A stretch of 64,000 nucleotides of DNA, from contig NC_132900.1 of the NCBI RefSeq assembly GCF_030463535.1, positions 25,687,456-25,751,455 on the forward strand, in the 5' to 3' direction. The position numbers were made by a program, and so were the translations under genes. Shown here piece after piece: positions 1-13,815 of this stretch. The stretch comes from Salminus brasiliensis. Its lineage: Eukaryota; Chordata; Actinopteri; Characiformes; Bryconidae. Under the pieces are notes generated by a model. That model ran no database searches, was not told the DNA's origin, and was given only the letters and a program-made list of their open reading frames with translations. Every line of letters starts with the position of its first letter. Positions within the stretch are counted from its first letter, which is position 1.

Positions 1-194
1 ATGTTAGTGTTTCTGGAGTAACAGAAACTAACATTACAATAAGTACAAGTTCATCAAGCTTGTCCAGCACTCTCAGAATGAGGGACTGTATTTTCAGTTC
101 TAATACTGATATCTAGTGTAAAGTTTTGTTAAAGTCTTTGTCTAATGTCTAATGTAAAGGAGTATGTTGTGATGTTGATGTGGAAGTGTACGGG

Positions 195-1413
195 TGTACG
201 ATGGAGAAGCAATAACATTAATATCCAGAATGAAGCTCTGACAACATTAATATCCAGAATGAAGCTCTAATAACAATAATATCCAGCATGAGGCTCTAAT
301 AACATTAATATCCAGAATAAAGTTCTAATAACATTAATATCCAGCATGAGGCTCTAATAACATTAATATCCAGCATGAGGCTCTAATAACATTAATATCC
401 AGAATAAAGTTCTAATAACATTAATATCCAGAATGAAGCTCTAATAACATTAATATCCAGAATAAAGCTCTAATAACATTAATATCCAGCATGAAGCTCT
501 AACAACATTAATATCCAGAATGGAGCTCTAATAACATTAATATCCAGCATGAAGCTCTAACAACATTAATATCCAGAATGAAGCTCTAATAACATTAATA
601 TCCAGCATGAAGCTCTAATAACATTAATATCCAGAATAAAGCTCTAATAACATTAATATCCAGCATGAAGCTCTAATAACATTAATATCCAGAATAAAGT
701 TCTAATAACATTAATATCCAGAATAAAGCTCTAATAACAGCATGAGGCTCTAATAACATTAATATCCAGAATAAAGTTCTAATAACATTAATATCCAGTA
801 TGAAGCTCTAATAACATTAATATCCAGAATAAAGTTCTAATAACATTAATATCCAGCATGAGGCTCTAATAACATTAATATCCAGCATGAAGCTCTAATA
901 ATATTAATATCCAGAATAAAGCTCTAATAACAGCATGAGGCTCTAATAACATTAATATCCAGCATGAAGCTCTAATAACATTAATATCCAGAATGAAGCT
1001 CTAATAACATTAATATCCAGCATGAAGCTCTAATAATATTAATATCCAGAATGAGGCTCTAATAACATTAATATCCAGCATGAAGCTCTAATAACATTAA
1101 TACCCAGAATGAAGCTCTAATAACATTAATATCCAGAATGAAGCTCTGATAACATTAATATCCAGAATGAAGCTCTGATAACATTAATATTCAGAATGAC
1201 GCTCTAATAACATTAATATCCAGTATGAGGCTCTAATAACATTAATATCCAGAATAAAGCTCTAATAACATTCATATCCAGAATAAAGCTCTAATAATGA
1301 TTTATATCCAGAATGAAGTTCTAATATTCATTAATATCCAGAATGAAGCTCTGATAACATTAATATTCAGAATGAAGTTCTGATAACATTAATATCAAGT
1401 ATGAAGTTATTAA
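195..1413. repeat. 29-bp minisatellite array
   Basis: About 42 head-to-tail copies of a 29-bp AT-rich unit whose core reads AATAACATTAATATCCAG, followed by a short segment ending in AGCTCT. Copies differ by a few substitutions (CATGAAG, AATAAAG, CATGAGG variants). Two short copies near 735 and 925 have lost the ATTAATATCC part. Variant copies recur in blocks, which suggests expansion by segmental duplication. There are no unique spacers and no coding potential. Confidence 0.95.
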
Positions 1414-2330
1414 ATTATACAATTAATAATAATTAACTTTATTTGTGTGTCATTATTGACTCAACATAATTAAAAATATGATATACTGCATTATAGGCTA
1501 CAAAACCCTATCCGTAAACATGTTTATCTGTGATCCTTCGCAAAAAAATCTGATTGTCTCCTTGATCGCCCATATTTATGGAAAGGGAATAATTGTGTAA
1601 TTTTTAGATATTTTCTGTGAGTCATTTCTTTATAATGGAAGCTAAGATACAGAGACGCTGACACATCTTTAACTCCGGTAAAGGGCTTCATTCATTCACT
1701 GATTTGTTCATTTTTTCCCAGCTCTGGAAGGAACGGGACAGATAGTGAAAGACAATCTGCTACACAGTGAGAGAGGAAACAGGAAGCGGAGTTGGTGCAC
1801 AGATTTTATTTCCATTAGGCAGAGTGTGTGGGAGGCTTATGTCTGATAAGGGAACCCCAGTGTATGTGCAGGTTGGTCTAATGGCCTTCATGCAGAAGCG
1901 TAATGCTCAGTGCTACACCGTTCATTATGGGTTTTTCCTCCATATTGCCATCATAACCTTTAAAGCTGTCCTGCTACAGAACATAGCTGTTGATCAGATT
2001 TATTTATATGAAATCAAACTTGTAGATGAATTTAGAAAATCGTCCTGTACAAACAGGTTTCACATCATTAGAGGAAAGTGTTAGAGGAGGCCAGATGGAT
2101 GATTAGCTGCATATGATTTTAGCCTGACTGAGAAACAGTAGAATGAAATGTGACGAATATTAATATCCAGTTTTAGAGGGGAATAGGGTTAATTTGGCTT
2201 ATCTTGAGCTTACATCCACCTAAATGTCAAGCTTATTCTATTAGAAGAATGGCTACTTTTTGGGCTCTTTTATTTTTATGTGTTTGTCGAATTTCCCCCT
2301 TCGTCTCACAGTTTGTTACTGCCAATTAAC
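1414..2330. other. AT-rich intergenic DNA, no gene seen
   Basis: No exon-like reading frame flanked by splice sites, and no repeat that I recognise. The longest open frame (1767-2084) resembles no known protein and has no splice or start context. Confidence 0.5.
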
Positions 2331-2334
2331 TCAC

Positions 2335-2590
2335 CCCTTCGTAGCTCCCCCAGCACTAGCAATGCTCCAGACACTAGGAGGGAAAGGCTTATCACATGTC
2401 TCCTCCGATACATGTAAAGCCGGCCACCGCCTCTTTTCGAACTGCCGCCAATACGGCCTTGGTGTGCAGCCGAAACTCTCTGCGGAAAGCCATGGGTCAC
2501 TAGAGCACTGACAATTGTGCTCTCTCTGTCTCCAGCCGTTGATGGCAATACGGCATGGCTTAGGGTTAGAACTTGTGACCCCTGGGCCAT
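2335..2590. repeat. interspersed repeat, family A, copy 1
   Basis: This stretch shares a long series of matching blocks with 32370-32710: CCCCCAGCACTAGCAA, ACATGTAAAG, GCCTCT, TTGTGCTCTCTCTGTCTCC and GATGGCAA, in the same order and orientation. Two diverged copies show that it is dispersed. The family is not identified from sequence alone, and no transposase reading frame is visible. Confidence 0.7.
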
Positions 2591-2639
2591 ATTAACATTC
2601 AGCTTTAATAAAAACTGAAAACTCAGCTTTAATAAAAAC

Positions 2640-3060
2640 TGGGTGGTGGGTCTTTCTCAGCACTGCAGTGACACTGACATGGTGGTGGTGTGTTAGTAGT
2701 GTGTGTTGCGCTGGTACGAGTGGATCAGACACAGCAGTGCTGCTGGAGCTTTTAAACACCTCTGCATTGATGCTGGATTGAGAACAGTCCACCAACCAGA
2801 AATATCCAGCCAACAGCAAGCTGTGGGCAGCAGTGTCTCTGACTGTACATCTTCACGGTGGACCATGGTAGGTAGGAGTGTTTAAACACTCCAGCAGCAC
2901 TGCTGTGTCTGATCCACTCGTACCAGCGCAACATACACTACTAACATGCCACCACCATGCCAGTGTCACTGCAGTGCTGAGAATGACCCACCACCCAAAA
3001 AAAATCTGCTCTGTGGTGGTCCTGTGGGGTCCTTTGGTTTGGTATTGCAATGGTGTTTAT
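2640..3060. repeat. inverted-repeat (fold-back) element, family B, copy 1
   Basis: A left half (about 2640-2765) and a right half (about 2880-2995) are imperfect inverted copies of each other. The phrase CAGCAGTGCTGCTGGAGC on the left is answered by its complement on the right, and both ends carry a GGTGGGTC / GACCCACC motif. This is the layout of a non-autonomous DNA transposon. Short open frames on both strands are by-products of the palindrome. Confidence 0.75.
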
Positions 3061-3367
3061 TGTTGAGTGTGGTTTTCTGTTGTTTTACTTTCTGTATTGC
3101 TTATATACCAATAATAATAATAATAAGAAGAAGAAGAACAACAATAAACCTTTGATTTAATTGTCAATAATAAAATTAATAAGCAGAATAAAGTTGTGAT
3201 ACAATTATTGTGCCTCATATTTTAAAAGTATTGAGCAGATATTACTATTAATAATAATTATTCTAAATGCTTATAATAAATGTTCCGAATAATAACAGCA
3301 ATAATAATCACAACATAGATGCTGTAAATAATTATAATTAGTACTTTTAGAAATATCATGCTGTGAG

Positions 3368-3690
3368 CACTGATGAAGGACTAGAGGATGACCAACACAA
3401 ACTCTGCAGCAACAGATGAGCTTCTGTCTCTGACTTCACATCTACACGGTGGATCATCTAGGTAGGAGTGTCTTATAGAGTGGACAGTCAGTGGACACAG
3501 TGTTTAAACACTCCAGCAGCACTGCTGTGTCTGATCTATTCGTACCACCAGCACACCACACTCTAACAAACCATCACCAGGTCAGTGTCACTGCATTGCT
3601 GGGAATGACCCACCAACCTAATAATACCTGCTCTGTGGTGGTCCTGTGGGGTCCTTTGGTTTGGTATTGCAATGGTGTTTATTGTTGGGT
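3368..3690. repeat. fold-back element, family B, copy 2 (partial)
   Basis: Matches the right half of the element at 2640-3060, including CTCCAGCAGCACTGCTGTGT and the GTGGTCCTGTGGGGTCC end. The left half is reduced. The AT-rich tails after the two copies (from 3100 and from 3730) are also similar, so the pair may be a local duplication of about 0.7 kb. Confidence 0.7.
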
Positions 3691-4180
3691 GTAATTTTCT
3701 GTGCTTTAACTTTCTGTGTTGCTTATATACCAATAATAATAAAAATATATCGTTGATTAAATATATTAGAATAATAAAATTTATAAGCAGAATAGTGATA
3801 AAATTAATGTGCCTCATATTTTAAAGGAATAAGCAGATATTACTATAAATAATAATTATTCTTAATTTTTTATAATAAATGTCCTGAATAATATTAGCAA
3901 TAATAATATTATCAATGTTGTTAATAATTAGTACTTATTATATTGTCTTATATAATTATATAAATCCCCAAGCGCTTGATTTATTGAATAACTAAATCTA
4001 AAATTGCCTGCTGATGTTTACAACAACATACACAGAAATATGTCCGTTAACAAAACACACCAGCTTTTTTATAGTGACCAACGTAAACATGTCACAGCTT
4101 TGACAATGTAAAATAAAATAGATATAGACGTATAGGCGTAACAGGTGTAATTAGTCGCTTTTGACAAAACTGAACAGCTG
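3691..4180. other. AT-rich tail and intergenic DNA
   Basis: ATA/AAT-rich sequence resembling 3080-3360, followed by unremarkable DNA up to the inferred end of the rdh10 transcript. Confidence 0.5.
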
Positions 4181-4184
4181 CGTG

Positions 4185-5065
4185 TAAGTTAAAGACTTTT
4201 TATTGTGTCAAATCTGAATAGTAACACTCGACAAACAATAAAAAACACAAAATAAAGGAAAATACAATGTCTAGGCCTGAATTGACCAGACACAAAAAAC
4301 ATTTAGTTAGAATGTTAATTTGAACATATGAAACAAGACGTCTGATCATCTATAAATAAGAAAATAAGGCCCTACTGAACATTCTCACAGTAACATACTG
4401 CATATGTGCATTTTAGCTGTGAAATTAGCTGACTTAAAAGCAGCAAAATAGACAGCTTAACAAATCCATACTGTGGTTTACAGTCTGTATTTGTTCCATC
4501 GGAACAACATCCTACTGAGCACCAGTTCTTCACCAGAGAACCAGTGCTGGAGTCTTCATTTCAATGAAGCCAGATACTGTGTCTTTGCTAGGTTTGCACT
4601 GGAGCTGCGAGGCTAATGAAGCCAACATATAATGGATGCTTATATTCCACTACCATGTGGAGGTGTTCAGTAATCTCTAACAGACTTACCTATGTGGCTA
4701 CTGACCCTGTATGACTTACTGTTATCCATAAACATTGGCTGAAATTCAGCCTCCAAGCTGCTGCTACTGTCTTTAGCTATGCTAATGTACTTCAGTTCAT
4801 GTTTGTAGAAAATAGTGAATCATACGGTGCCAAAGCACATAAGCATCCATTAGTGATCACTGAGCATCTCCACACAAAGATTTAGACATGTAGTTAGGAC
4901 AGTGCTTCTATCGACTGTTAGCTACATTAGCCTGCTAGCTTCAGTGTAAAGCTGAAGAAACAAGCTTCAGACACCAAACATGTCTATGATGATTGACAAC
5001 ACTAGAGGTAAGAGGGACGACTGCTTAATCCCTCGTCATCCCTCACTCTAAAGGAATCCCGGCGC
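4185..5065 (-). other. rdh10: rdh10 3' untranslated region (inferred)
   Basis: This stretch follows the rdh10 stop codon on the minus strand. The first plausible poly(A) signal, AATAAA on the minus strand, lies at 4204-4199, which would give a 3'UTR of about 0.87 kb. The 3' end is inferred from the signal only. Confidence 0.45.
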
Positions 5066-5183
5066 TTATATCTTCGACTCGTTGTTGTTTGTGGACTCTT
5101 TCCGATGAGCCAGGAAGGGATACATGCATTTATCAGCTCCGATAAAGCGGTACATGCATACGATGGCGTCAAACGGCAAAACC
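5066..5183 (-). CDS. rdh10: rdh10 coding exon 6 and stop
   Basis: Reads [18 protein letters not shown] and onwards to a C-terminus ending NNNESKI and a TAA stop at 5068-5066. It matches the human C-terminal region ([17 protein letters not shown]). Acceptor TGTTGCAG before 5183. Confidence 0.93.
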
Positions 5184-7963
5184 CTGCAACAGAGGCACAT
5201 ATTTCTGGGGTTAGCAACTTACAAACATGTCAGTAGTGCGTAGTGAATCTTTGTGAAAGACATGGATAGCGTAACAGAAAGGTAAACTGGGAGAACGGAC
5301 TGTACGTACGTTTTCATGAAGTTGACCACGTACATAGCACGTGGTGTGCAGACCATTGGCTGGTCGGTGAGAATGGCTCTCATGGCCTGTTCCACACAAT
5401 ACTCAGGCTTCAGTGGTGGGAAGAACGGCGCCATTTCCTTCCTGCATAAACAATAAACAACACATTACTACTGAGTTTCAAGACCTAGCATAGTGATAAA
5501 CCACACACTACTGTTCAGAAGTGTGCAACCAGTGATTGCAGTGATACTTTTATCCATCATGTTTGGAGCTGTAGATAATTCTAACATGAAATTAGAATGA
5601 AATGACTATACAGATCATGTATTTCAACAGTGGTGATCAAAAGTCAAGGTGGATTTTTGCCTTCATACAGTAATGAATATACATATAATATGAATATTAT
5701 ATATAAATAATAGCATATTACTACTTAATTACATGCTGCTGTTCAAAAAATACTTGAAATATGGAATAAAACATTTGAAACACCTTTAAATATCTAGTTT
5801 TTATAATATTTTAATACTAATAGAATAAAAAACACTGTTCAAGCCCAGTTAAATTATTACTGTGGAAATCAACAGCACTGAAAGCTTACAAACCTGATTT
5901 TGCAGCCTTTGAACATGCCAGTGTCCACCAGGAACGGACAGACCAGGGTCATTTTAATCCCGTCTTTATTGGCCGCCTTTAACTCATGGCTCAATGACTC
6001 ATGGAAGCCTATAGCGCCAAATTTGCTTGCACAGTAATCCTGCAACAAACATGACATTGGTTATGATAATGAATTATATTAATATTCAGTGCAGTTCTGA
6101 CTATAATATTCACTAAGGAAATAATAGTGTATATTTTTCAACACAAACAAAGTATGGGTTTATTGTCGCTGTTATCCATATAATCTATAATCAACTATAA
6201 TGCATCACAAAACCTTACATGTCTATCCTCAGAAAATATTGTAGCTCAGAAATATGCACCCTTATATGGGCTAACCTACCTCCACACCAGCTGTGGTGAA
6301 CAGACCCAGGGAGCTGGCCACAGTAACAATGTGTCCGTGATTTAACTCCAGCATCTTGGGAAGAAACGCCTTGGTGGTCTGCAAAGCACGCAAGAACATT
6401 AGCACACCTCTGTCGACCCATAAGCTGACTGATTGATCCAGTACCTTAGCATTCAGGCCCTTCATATTCATGACTCTTAAGAACAACTGACCAGCTTACT
6501 CACCCAAAAGTGCGCATGACAGTTGACCATCATAGTCCTTTCAATCAGCTCATCAGGACATTCGAGAAGATGGTGTCCTGAGACCACTCCAGCATTGTTG
6601 ATGAGGAAGGTGACATTGCCAACCTCTCTTCGCACCTTCTCTGCTGTTGAATACACACTTTCTCGCTTGCTCACATCACACACGTAGGTGTAAACCTTGG
6701 GCTGGAACAATGGCAAGTCTTGGATGCCGTCCCCAGACCCTGGAAACAAAGGAAGCATTGATTTGCACTTTAAGTTAATTAAGGATAACATAGGTTCCCA
6801 TCATTTGCATGGAAATGAGTCATGCTAAACGACCAGGAGTCTTTCCTAAAGCAGGATCACTCGGTTATCAGTTAGCTGACCAAGAGTTAAGCTTATCCGA
6901 AAGCAGACAACTGAGAAATCATCACGATGGGCTCCCATTGTCCAGTTTATTGAGACATCCTGCTTTATTATATCACCCAGGGAGTTTTCGTCAAACAATG
7001 TGCTTTTGACCCACCATATCCAGGACCTCACAATTAACTGCAGTGTGTTTCATTAGTGAGTGTTTCATATAGTGTTGTAATTAAGCTGTAATTATATATA
7101 ATATATAATATAAATCTCTATTTGGGGTCATTTTAAGAGACCAAAATAAAAATATATAAAATAAAACATATAAGGCATACTTTTAGAGCATTCATTAAAA
7201 CACAGGTTCACAAACTGCACTAGTGCTTTATTGTAAGATCAAAATGACGATATCATAATTATGTCTAAAATGTTGTTTCTTAAAATAAAACATATACAAT
7301 ACTGTTCAAGCTTTAAGTGCCCTTGCATCTTGTTTAATCTTATTTTTTTTAGGACATTTGTGGACCAAAACGTCCTAACAAGTCCTAGCTCTAATAGTCC
7401 AGTGCTTGACCACTGGTTAATTGCATACAGCTCGCTAGTTTTAACAGTATATTTTAAATGTGAAAATGTTTTTTTATTTGAAGAAAAAAAATAATAACTA
7501 GCTATATAGTGTACTATAAAATGTTCTTTTGTACATTTTCTAGCTATTTTAGATTTTAATATAATTTATACTGTTTATTATTTTTGCCATATCACACACT
7601 CCTGTTGTGACAACATCGGTTACCGTAATATCGCGATACTATATCAATAGATCAATAGTACCCTACAGCCTACAGCTGAGTTTTTTTACCTTTGCAGGGC
7701 AGCATTTCTCGGTAGATGTCCCGAACCATCTCTGCGGTCTCCTCGTTCGCCTCCCGGTTGATGTCCCAGAGAACCAGGGTGGCTTTTCTCCGGGCGAACT
7801 CTGTAGCAAACAGCCGCCCGAGTCCACTTCCAGCCCCGGTCACGACACACACTTGACCCTCCACGCTCTTCTCCTTGGGCTTAACGAGCCACTTGGCTCC
7901 GGCCAAAACAAACGACCACATGACTTTAAAAGACACCACGAACACTTCAACCGCGATGTTCAT
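5066..7963 (-). CDS. rdh10: retinol dehydrogenase 10 (six coding exons, complete)
   Basis: Short-chain dehydrogenase/reductase that oxidises all-trans-retinol to retinal, the first step of retinoic acid synthesis, on ER membranes or lipid droplets (family knowledge). The spliced CDS is join(7690..7963, 6504..6739, 6280..6378, 5894..6039, 5310..5441, 5066..5183) on the minus strand: 1005 nt, 334 aa, against 341 aa in human as I recall. All introns are GT-AG and the phases agree. Visible features: a hydrophobic N-terminal anchor (about residues 4-24), the cofactor loop TGAGSGLG (42-49), NNAG (139-142), catalytic Ser192/193, and Tyr205 with Lys209 in YCASK. The segment after exon 1 is shorter than in human. 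It diverges from rpl7 across a shared promoter, as in mammals. Teleosts have rdh10a and rdh10b; I cannot tell which this is. Confidence 0.96.
5310..5441 (-). CDS. rdh10: rdh10 coding exon 5
   Basis: Encodes the segment around [20 protein letters not shown]. Acceptor TATGCAG before 5441; donor AC|GTACGT at 5310/5309, phase 2. Confidence 0.93.
5894..6039 (-). CDS. rdh10: rdh10 coding exon 4
   Basis: Starts with DYCASKFGA, which holds the catalytic YxxxK, and continues to MFKGCKI. Donor GTTTGTAAG from 5893, phase 2. Confidence 0.95.
6280..6378 (-). CDS. rdh10: rdh10 coding exon 3
   Basis: Residues 171-203, starting TTKAFLPKM and carrying the catalytic serine in [10 protein letters not shown]. 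Both boundaries are phase 0. Confidence 0.95.
6504..6739 (-). CDS. rdh10: rdh10 coding exon 2
   Basis: Residues 92-170, including the structural NNAG motif and the strongly conserved stretch [18 protein letters not shown]. Acceptor AG at 6741-6740, donor GTGAGT from 6503, phase 0. Confidence 0.95.
7690..7963 (-). CDS. rdh10: rdh10 coding exon 1
   Basis: Starts at the ATG of MNIAVEVF, which aligns with the human start MNIVVEFF. Encodes residues 1-91 with the membrane anchor and the TGxxxGxG cofactor motif. Donor GT at 7689-7688, phase 1. Confidence 0.95.
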
Positions 7964-8702
7964 CTTGAAAACAACGACCAGATCGCCCTACAACTAGTAA
8001 TGACACCTGAAAGCTGCGCAGGTACGCTCAGGACGGCACGAGCAGAGGTGAACCCCGAGTAGCAGCTCTCCACCTTTCTGATGATAAACGAGTAAGCAGA
8101 CACACCGACCTCACTGCTCAGACGCCCTGTGCTCCAGAACAGCGCAGACATCTAACTTTTAACACATGCCTGTTTTGCATAACCCCAAAATATGAACTAC
8201 GTAACACAGACTTTGAGCCCATCCTACCTGATTTGCAAGTCATAGGCGTTCATTGTTGCTATAGGGGGAGATCGTTTGTAGATCGGGGGAAACATTTTAC
8301 ACGCACACAACCTTCAAAGCGTCATTCTTATAAAAGAAACAATACTTTCCGTGTGTGATTTATATATTTATTTATCACCTTTCGTTTAATGGCCGTAAAC
8401 AGTCTGTTGGCTTGTGCTAAATGCGTTGTTTCTGAAATCCAGACGCTGTAAATACAGGATATCTGATTTATATATCGTGGCTCTTCACGAATGCCTTAAG
8501 AACTGCTATAAAGATCAGAGAAATCTTTACAAAGTGCCAAAAACCACCCAGCGCATTTTACTAGAAAATCACAAAGTCACGATTTTTGTGTGATTTGGCA
8601 AGTTTATCCACTATAAACACTAGTTTAGCTCGGTTAACTTCGAAATGAGTGATTTACGCGTTGTTGGTATAATTCAGGCATTGCAAAGATGACTACATTC
8701 TG

Positions 8703-8711
8703 ACCGGAAGT
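8703..8711 (+). promoter_or_regulatory. rpl7: ETS/GABP-like site
   Basis: ACCGGAAGT matches the ETS core CCGGAAGT, common in ribosomal-protein and housekeeping promoters. It lies about 50 bp upstream of the inferred transcription start. Confidence 0.5.
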
Positions 8712-8722
8712 ATTGAGTAGAG

Positions 8723-8728
8723 TATAAG
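8723..8728 (+). promoter_or_regulatory. rpl7: TATA-like element of rpl7
   Basis: TATAAG lies about 29 nt upstream of the 5'TOP tract, the usual spacing from a TATA box to the start site. Confidence 0.5.
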
Positions 8729-8737
8729 GCGCCTGCC

Positions 8738-8746
8738 GCGCATGCG
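8738..8746. promoter_or_regulatory. rpl7: NRF1-like palindrome
   Basis: GCGCATGCG is the core of the NRF1 consensus. It sits between the TATA-like element and the TOP tract. Confidence 0.45.
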
Positions 8747-8751
8747 TCAAG

Positions 8752-8760
8752 CCCTCTTTC
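8752..8760 (+). promoter_or_regulatory. rpl7: 5'TOP polypyrimidine start of rpl7 mRNA
   Basis: CCCTCTTTC is a pure pyrimidine tract 12 nt before the start codon, preceded by a TATA-like element at the right distance. Vertebrate ribosomal-protein mRNAs begin with such a tract, which makes their translation mTOR-dependent. The implied 5'UTR is very short, about 20 nt. Confidence 0.7.
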
Positions 8761-8772
8761 ACTGTGGGGATC

Positions 8773-11839
<3,067 letters not shown>

Positions 11840-11850
11840 GACCACACATG

Positions 11851-12248
11851 GTGAGCTTACTACTTGGCACTTAATAGTTTTGGGATGTCTATGTATGACT
11901 TCATTCATAGTGATTCTGTGCATCACAGTATGGGAGCAGCACTCACTTTTGAGGGAGGACCCTCTGATCTGTGTTCATTATTCGTGAAATACATTACTTT
12001 GTCATTTAGAGTGGGTTTGGTGTGAAGTGGCTCTACAGCAAGAGTGAATGGAACTAGGCTCCAACATGCTGTCACTATGAACACACATCCATCATAATTA
12101 GATCTAAAGTCACCAGTGAACCTACATGGGTCTAGTCATAAAAAGGTGGCCACAAAGCACTGTGAAGCATTTAGCTTTTAATGCAAAGTTTGTTTGATGT
12201 GAAAATGTACACCAAACTAAGGTAATGGTGTCTTGGACATCAGGCAGC

Positions 12249-12280
<32 letters not shown>

Positions 12281-13316
12281 CTCGTCACCTCCTCACTGCT
12301 TGTAGGATGATGCCGTTTTCCAAGTAGTGTTGATTAGCTGCATTTTAAACCATAGATGTTTATTTAAATTAGTCCATTATTACTTATATTAATCTATAAA
12401 AAAAAGTAATAGTAATAATCAAATGAACTATTAATTTGATTATTTCTCAAACATTTGATTCCAAATTTTTAGACACCATAAACATGTAGTTTCTAGCTTG
12501 GTACCCAATAGACTGCAGTTTATTTTTATACATTTTGATAGCAAGAAGTCACATCTTGGTGTTGTGAACATACTACTTGGACGTGTGGGATATGATTATA
12601 ATATTTTGATTTGTTTATGTATGTAACTTTAGCTCCATGTTAAAGTAGTAATTTCTGCTTGTTTTTCAACCTCTGTCACTTTAAAATTAAACAGCATGTA
12701 CTTGGCTTTAGGGTTGCTATTAATGCCTCTATTTAGAAAGTACTTAACTGTATGAATGGGTGGCATTAAACTGGTGGGTGGAGATATGTAAATTAACTAG
12801 TTCTTGTTACTATTGATGAGACCAAGGGTATTTTAGATCAGCACCTTTAGCCTTAAAACTTGGAAAATGTCACTGACTAAGGCAATTTGGAGGAAGTCTA
12901 TTTTTATCCTCATGTAGTGAAGGTGTCATTCATTTAAACTTGCCATTTAGTGCAGTGGTTTGAAACTGGTTTTGTTGTAGCAGAGTCAGAAATGGCTGTG
13001 ATCTGCTGCCCTTTAGAGGAATACTCCAGCGTTTCAGCAAAATGTCTGCCTTCTCTGTAGTGTATGGTCAGTTACCTCATACAGTAGTATTGCTTTCCAA
13101 CTCCCCAACCCTCCTCCTAGAGAGCTACCTCCCTGGAGGCTTTAATTCCAATCCAAATCTAACATTCACCTAATTATAGTAATGGTAATTAGTTGGGTCA
13201 GGTGAGGTCTGATCTGCAGTATGCCACAGATGCAGCAGATGACTGTCTTGATCCTATTATACATAATTGATGATTAATTTGTGGTGTTAATCAGTTCTTT
13301 TTCTCTTTCTCTGCAG
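11851..13316 (+). other. rpl7: probable 3'UTR intron of rpl7
   Basis: Eleven bases after the stop codon, a donor (ACATG|GTGAGC) is seen at 11851. A strong acceptor with a long pyrimidine tract (TTCTCTTTCTCTGCAG) ends at 13316. There is no AATAAA close to the stop, but one follows the acceptor by 31 nt. The intron holds a run of 26 A at 12255-12280 and, near 13095-13220, a fragment similar to a common fish interspersed repeat (CTCCTAGAGAGCTACCT). Confidence 0.6.
12255..12280. repeat. poly(A) run of 26
   Basis: Uninterrupted A homopolymer within the inferred rpl7 3'UTR intron. It may be the tail of a retroposed sequence, but I recognise no family upstream of it. Confidence 0.9.
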
Positions 13317-13370
13317 GTGCCCCGGGACATTTTTCCAACAAATGAAAATAAACGTTTAAAATACACACTT
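13317..13370 (+). other. rpl7: rpl7 terminal non-coding exon with poly(A) signal
   Basis: Begins right after the acceptor (GTGCCCCGGGACA) and carries AATAAA at 13347-13352. The end near 13370 is estimated from the usual 10-25 nt distance. Confidence 0.55.
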
Positions 13371-13815
13371 CTCTCTCTCGGTTTTTCATTAGGTCTGTCT
13401 AAGGTTGGGTTCAGTGTTATATCCTTGTAGATATGGCTCCATCTAGTGGTCAGCAGTCGTCCTTCAGAACATGACCAGCACATAGATGCAGGCCATGCAG
13501 ATGTCTGTAGATAAACCTTTTCCTCTTGTGTGTGTGATTGTTTGCTTAAAGGAAGACATGGTTTAGTCTCTTTAAAATTGGAGCTCAATAGCTGATGCTT
13601 AATCTTAAAATAATGTTCATGTGGTCTTTGATGGGAATTGATGAGGCTCTGTATTTAGTGACTGCATATGTCCACATGTTCACCCCCACGCTGCTCTTTA
13701 AAATTGCTTTAAAAAGCATTAAAGGGAGCTTTTGACTAATTCAAGAGCTTTTCACTAAGGACCTTCATAATCATATTAGGACCCCTCACCAGAAACAGGT
13801 GAAGGTGAAAGTATG
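13371..13815. other. intergenic DNA, nothing recognised
   Basis: No exon, RNA gene or identifiable repeat seen between the rpl7 end and the SINE. Confidence 0.5.

Larger units (their letters stand above)
7964..8772. promoter_or_regulatory. shared divergent promoter region of rdh10 and rpl7
   Basis: Only 809 bp separate the start codons of the diverging rdh10 (minus) and rpl7 (plus) genes. The head-to-head arrangement is the same in human (RDH10/RPL7). The rpl7-proximal 70 bp hold recognisable elements, listed separately. No clear core element could be assigned to the rdh10 side. Confidence 0.8.

Noticed and set aside
195-1413. CRISPR-like regular repeat array
   Set aside because: Units are directly head-to-tail with no unique spacers, and the host is a vertebrate. 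It is a minisatellite.
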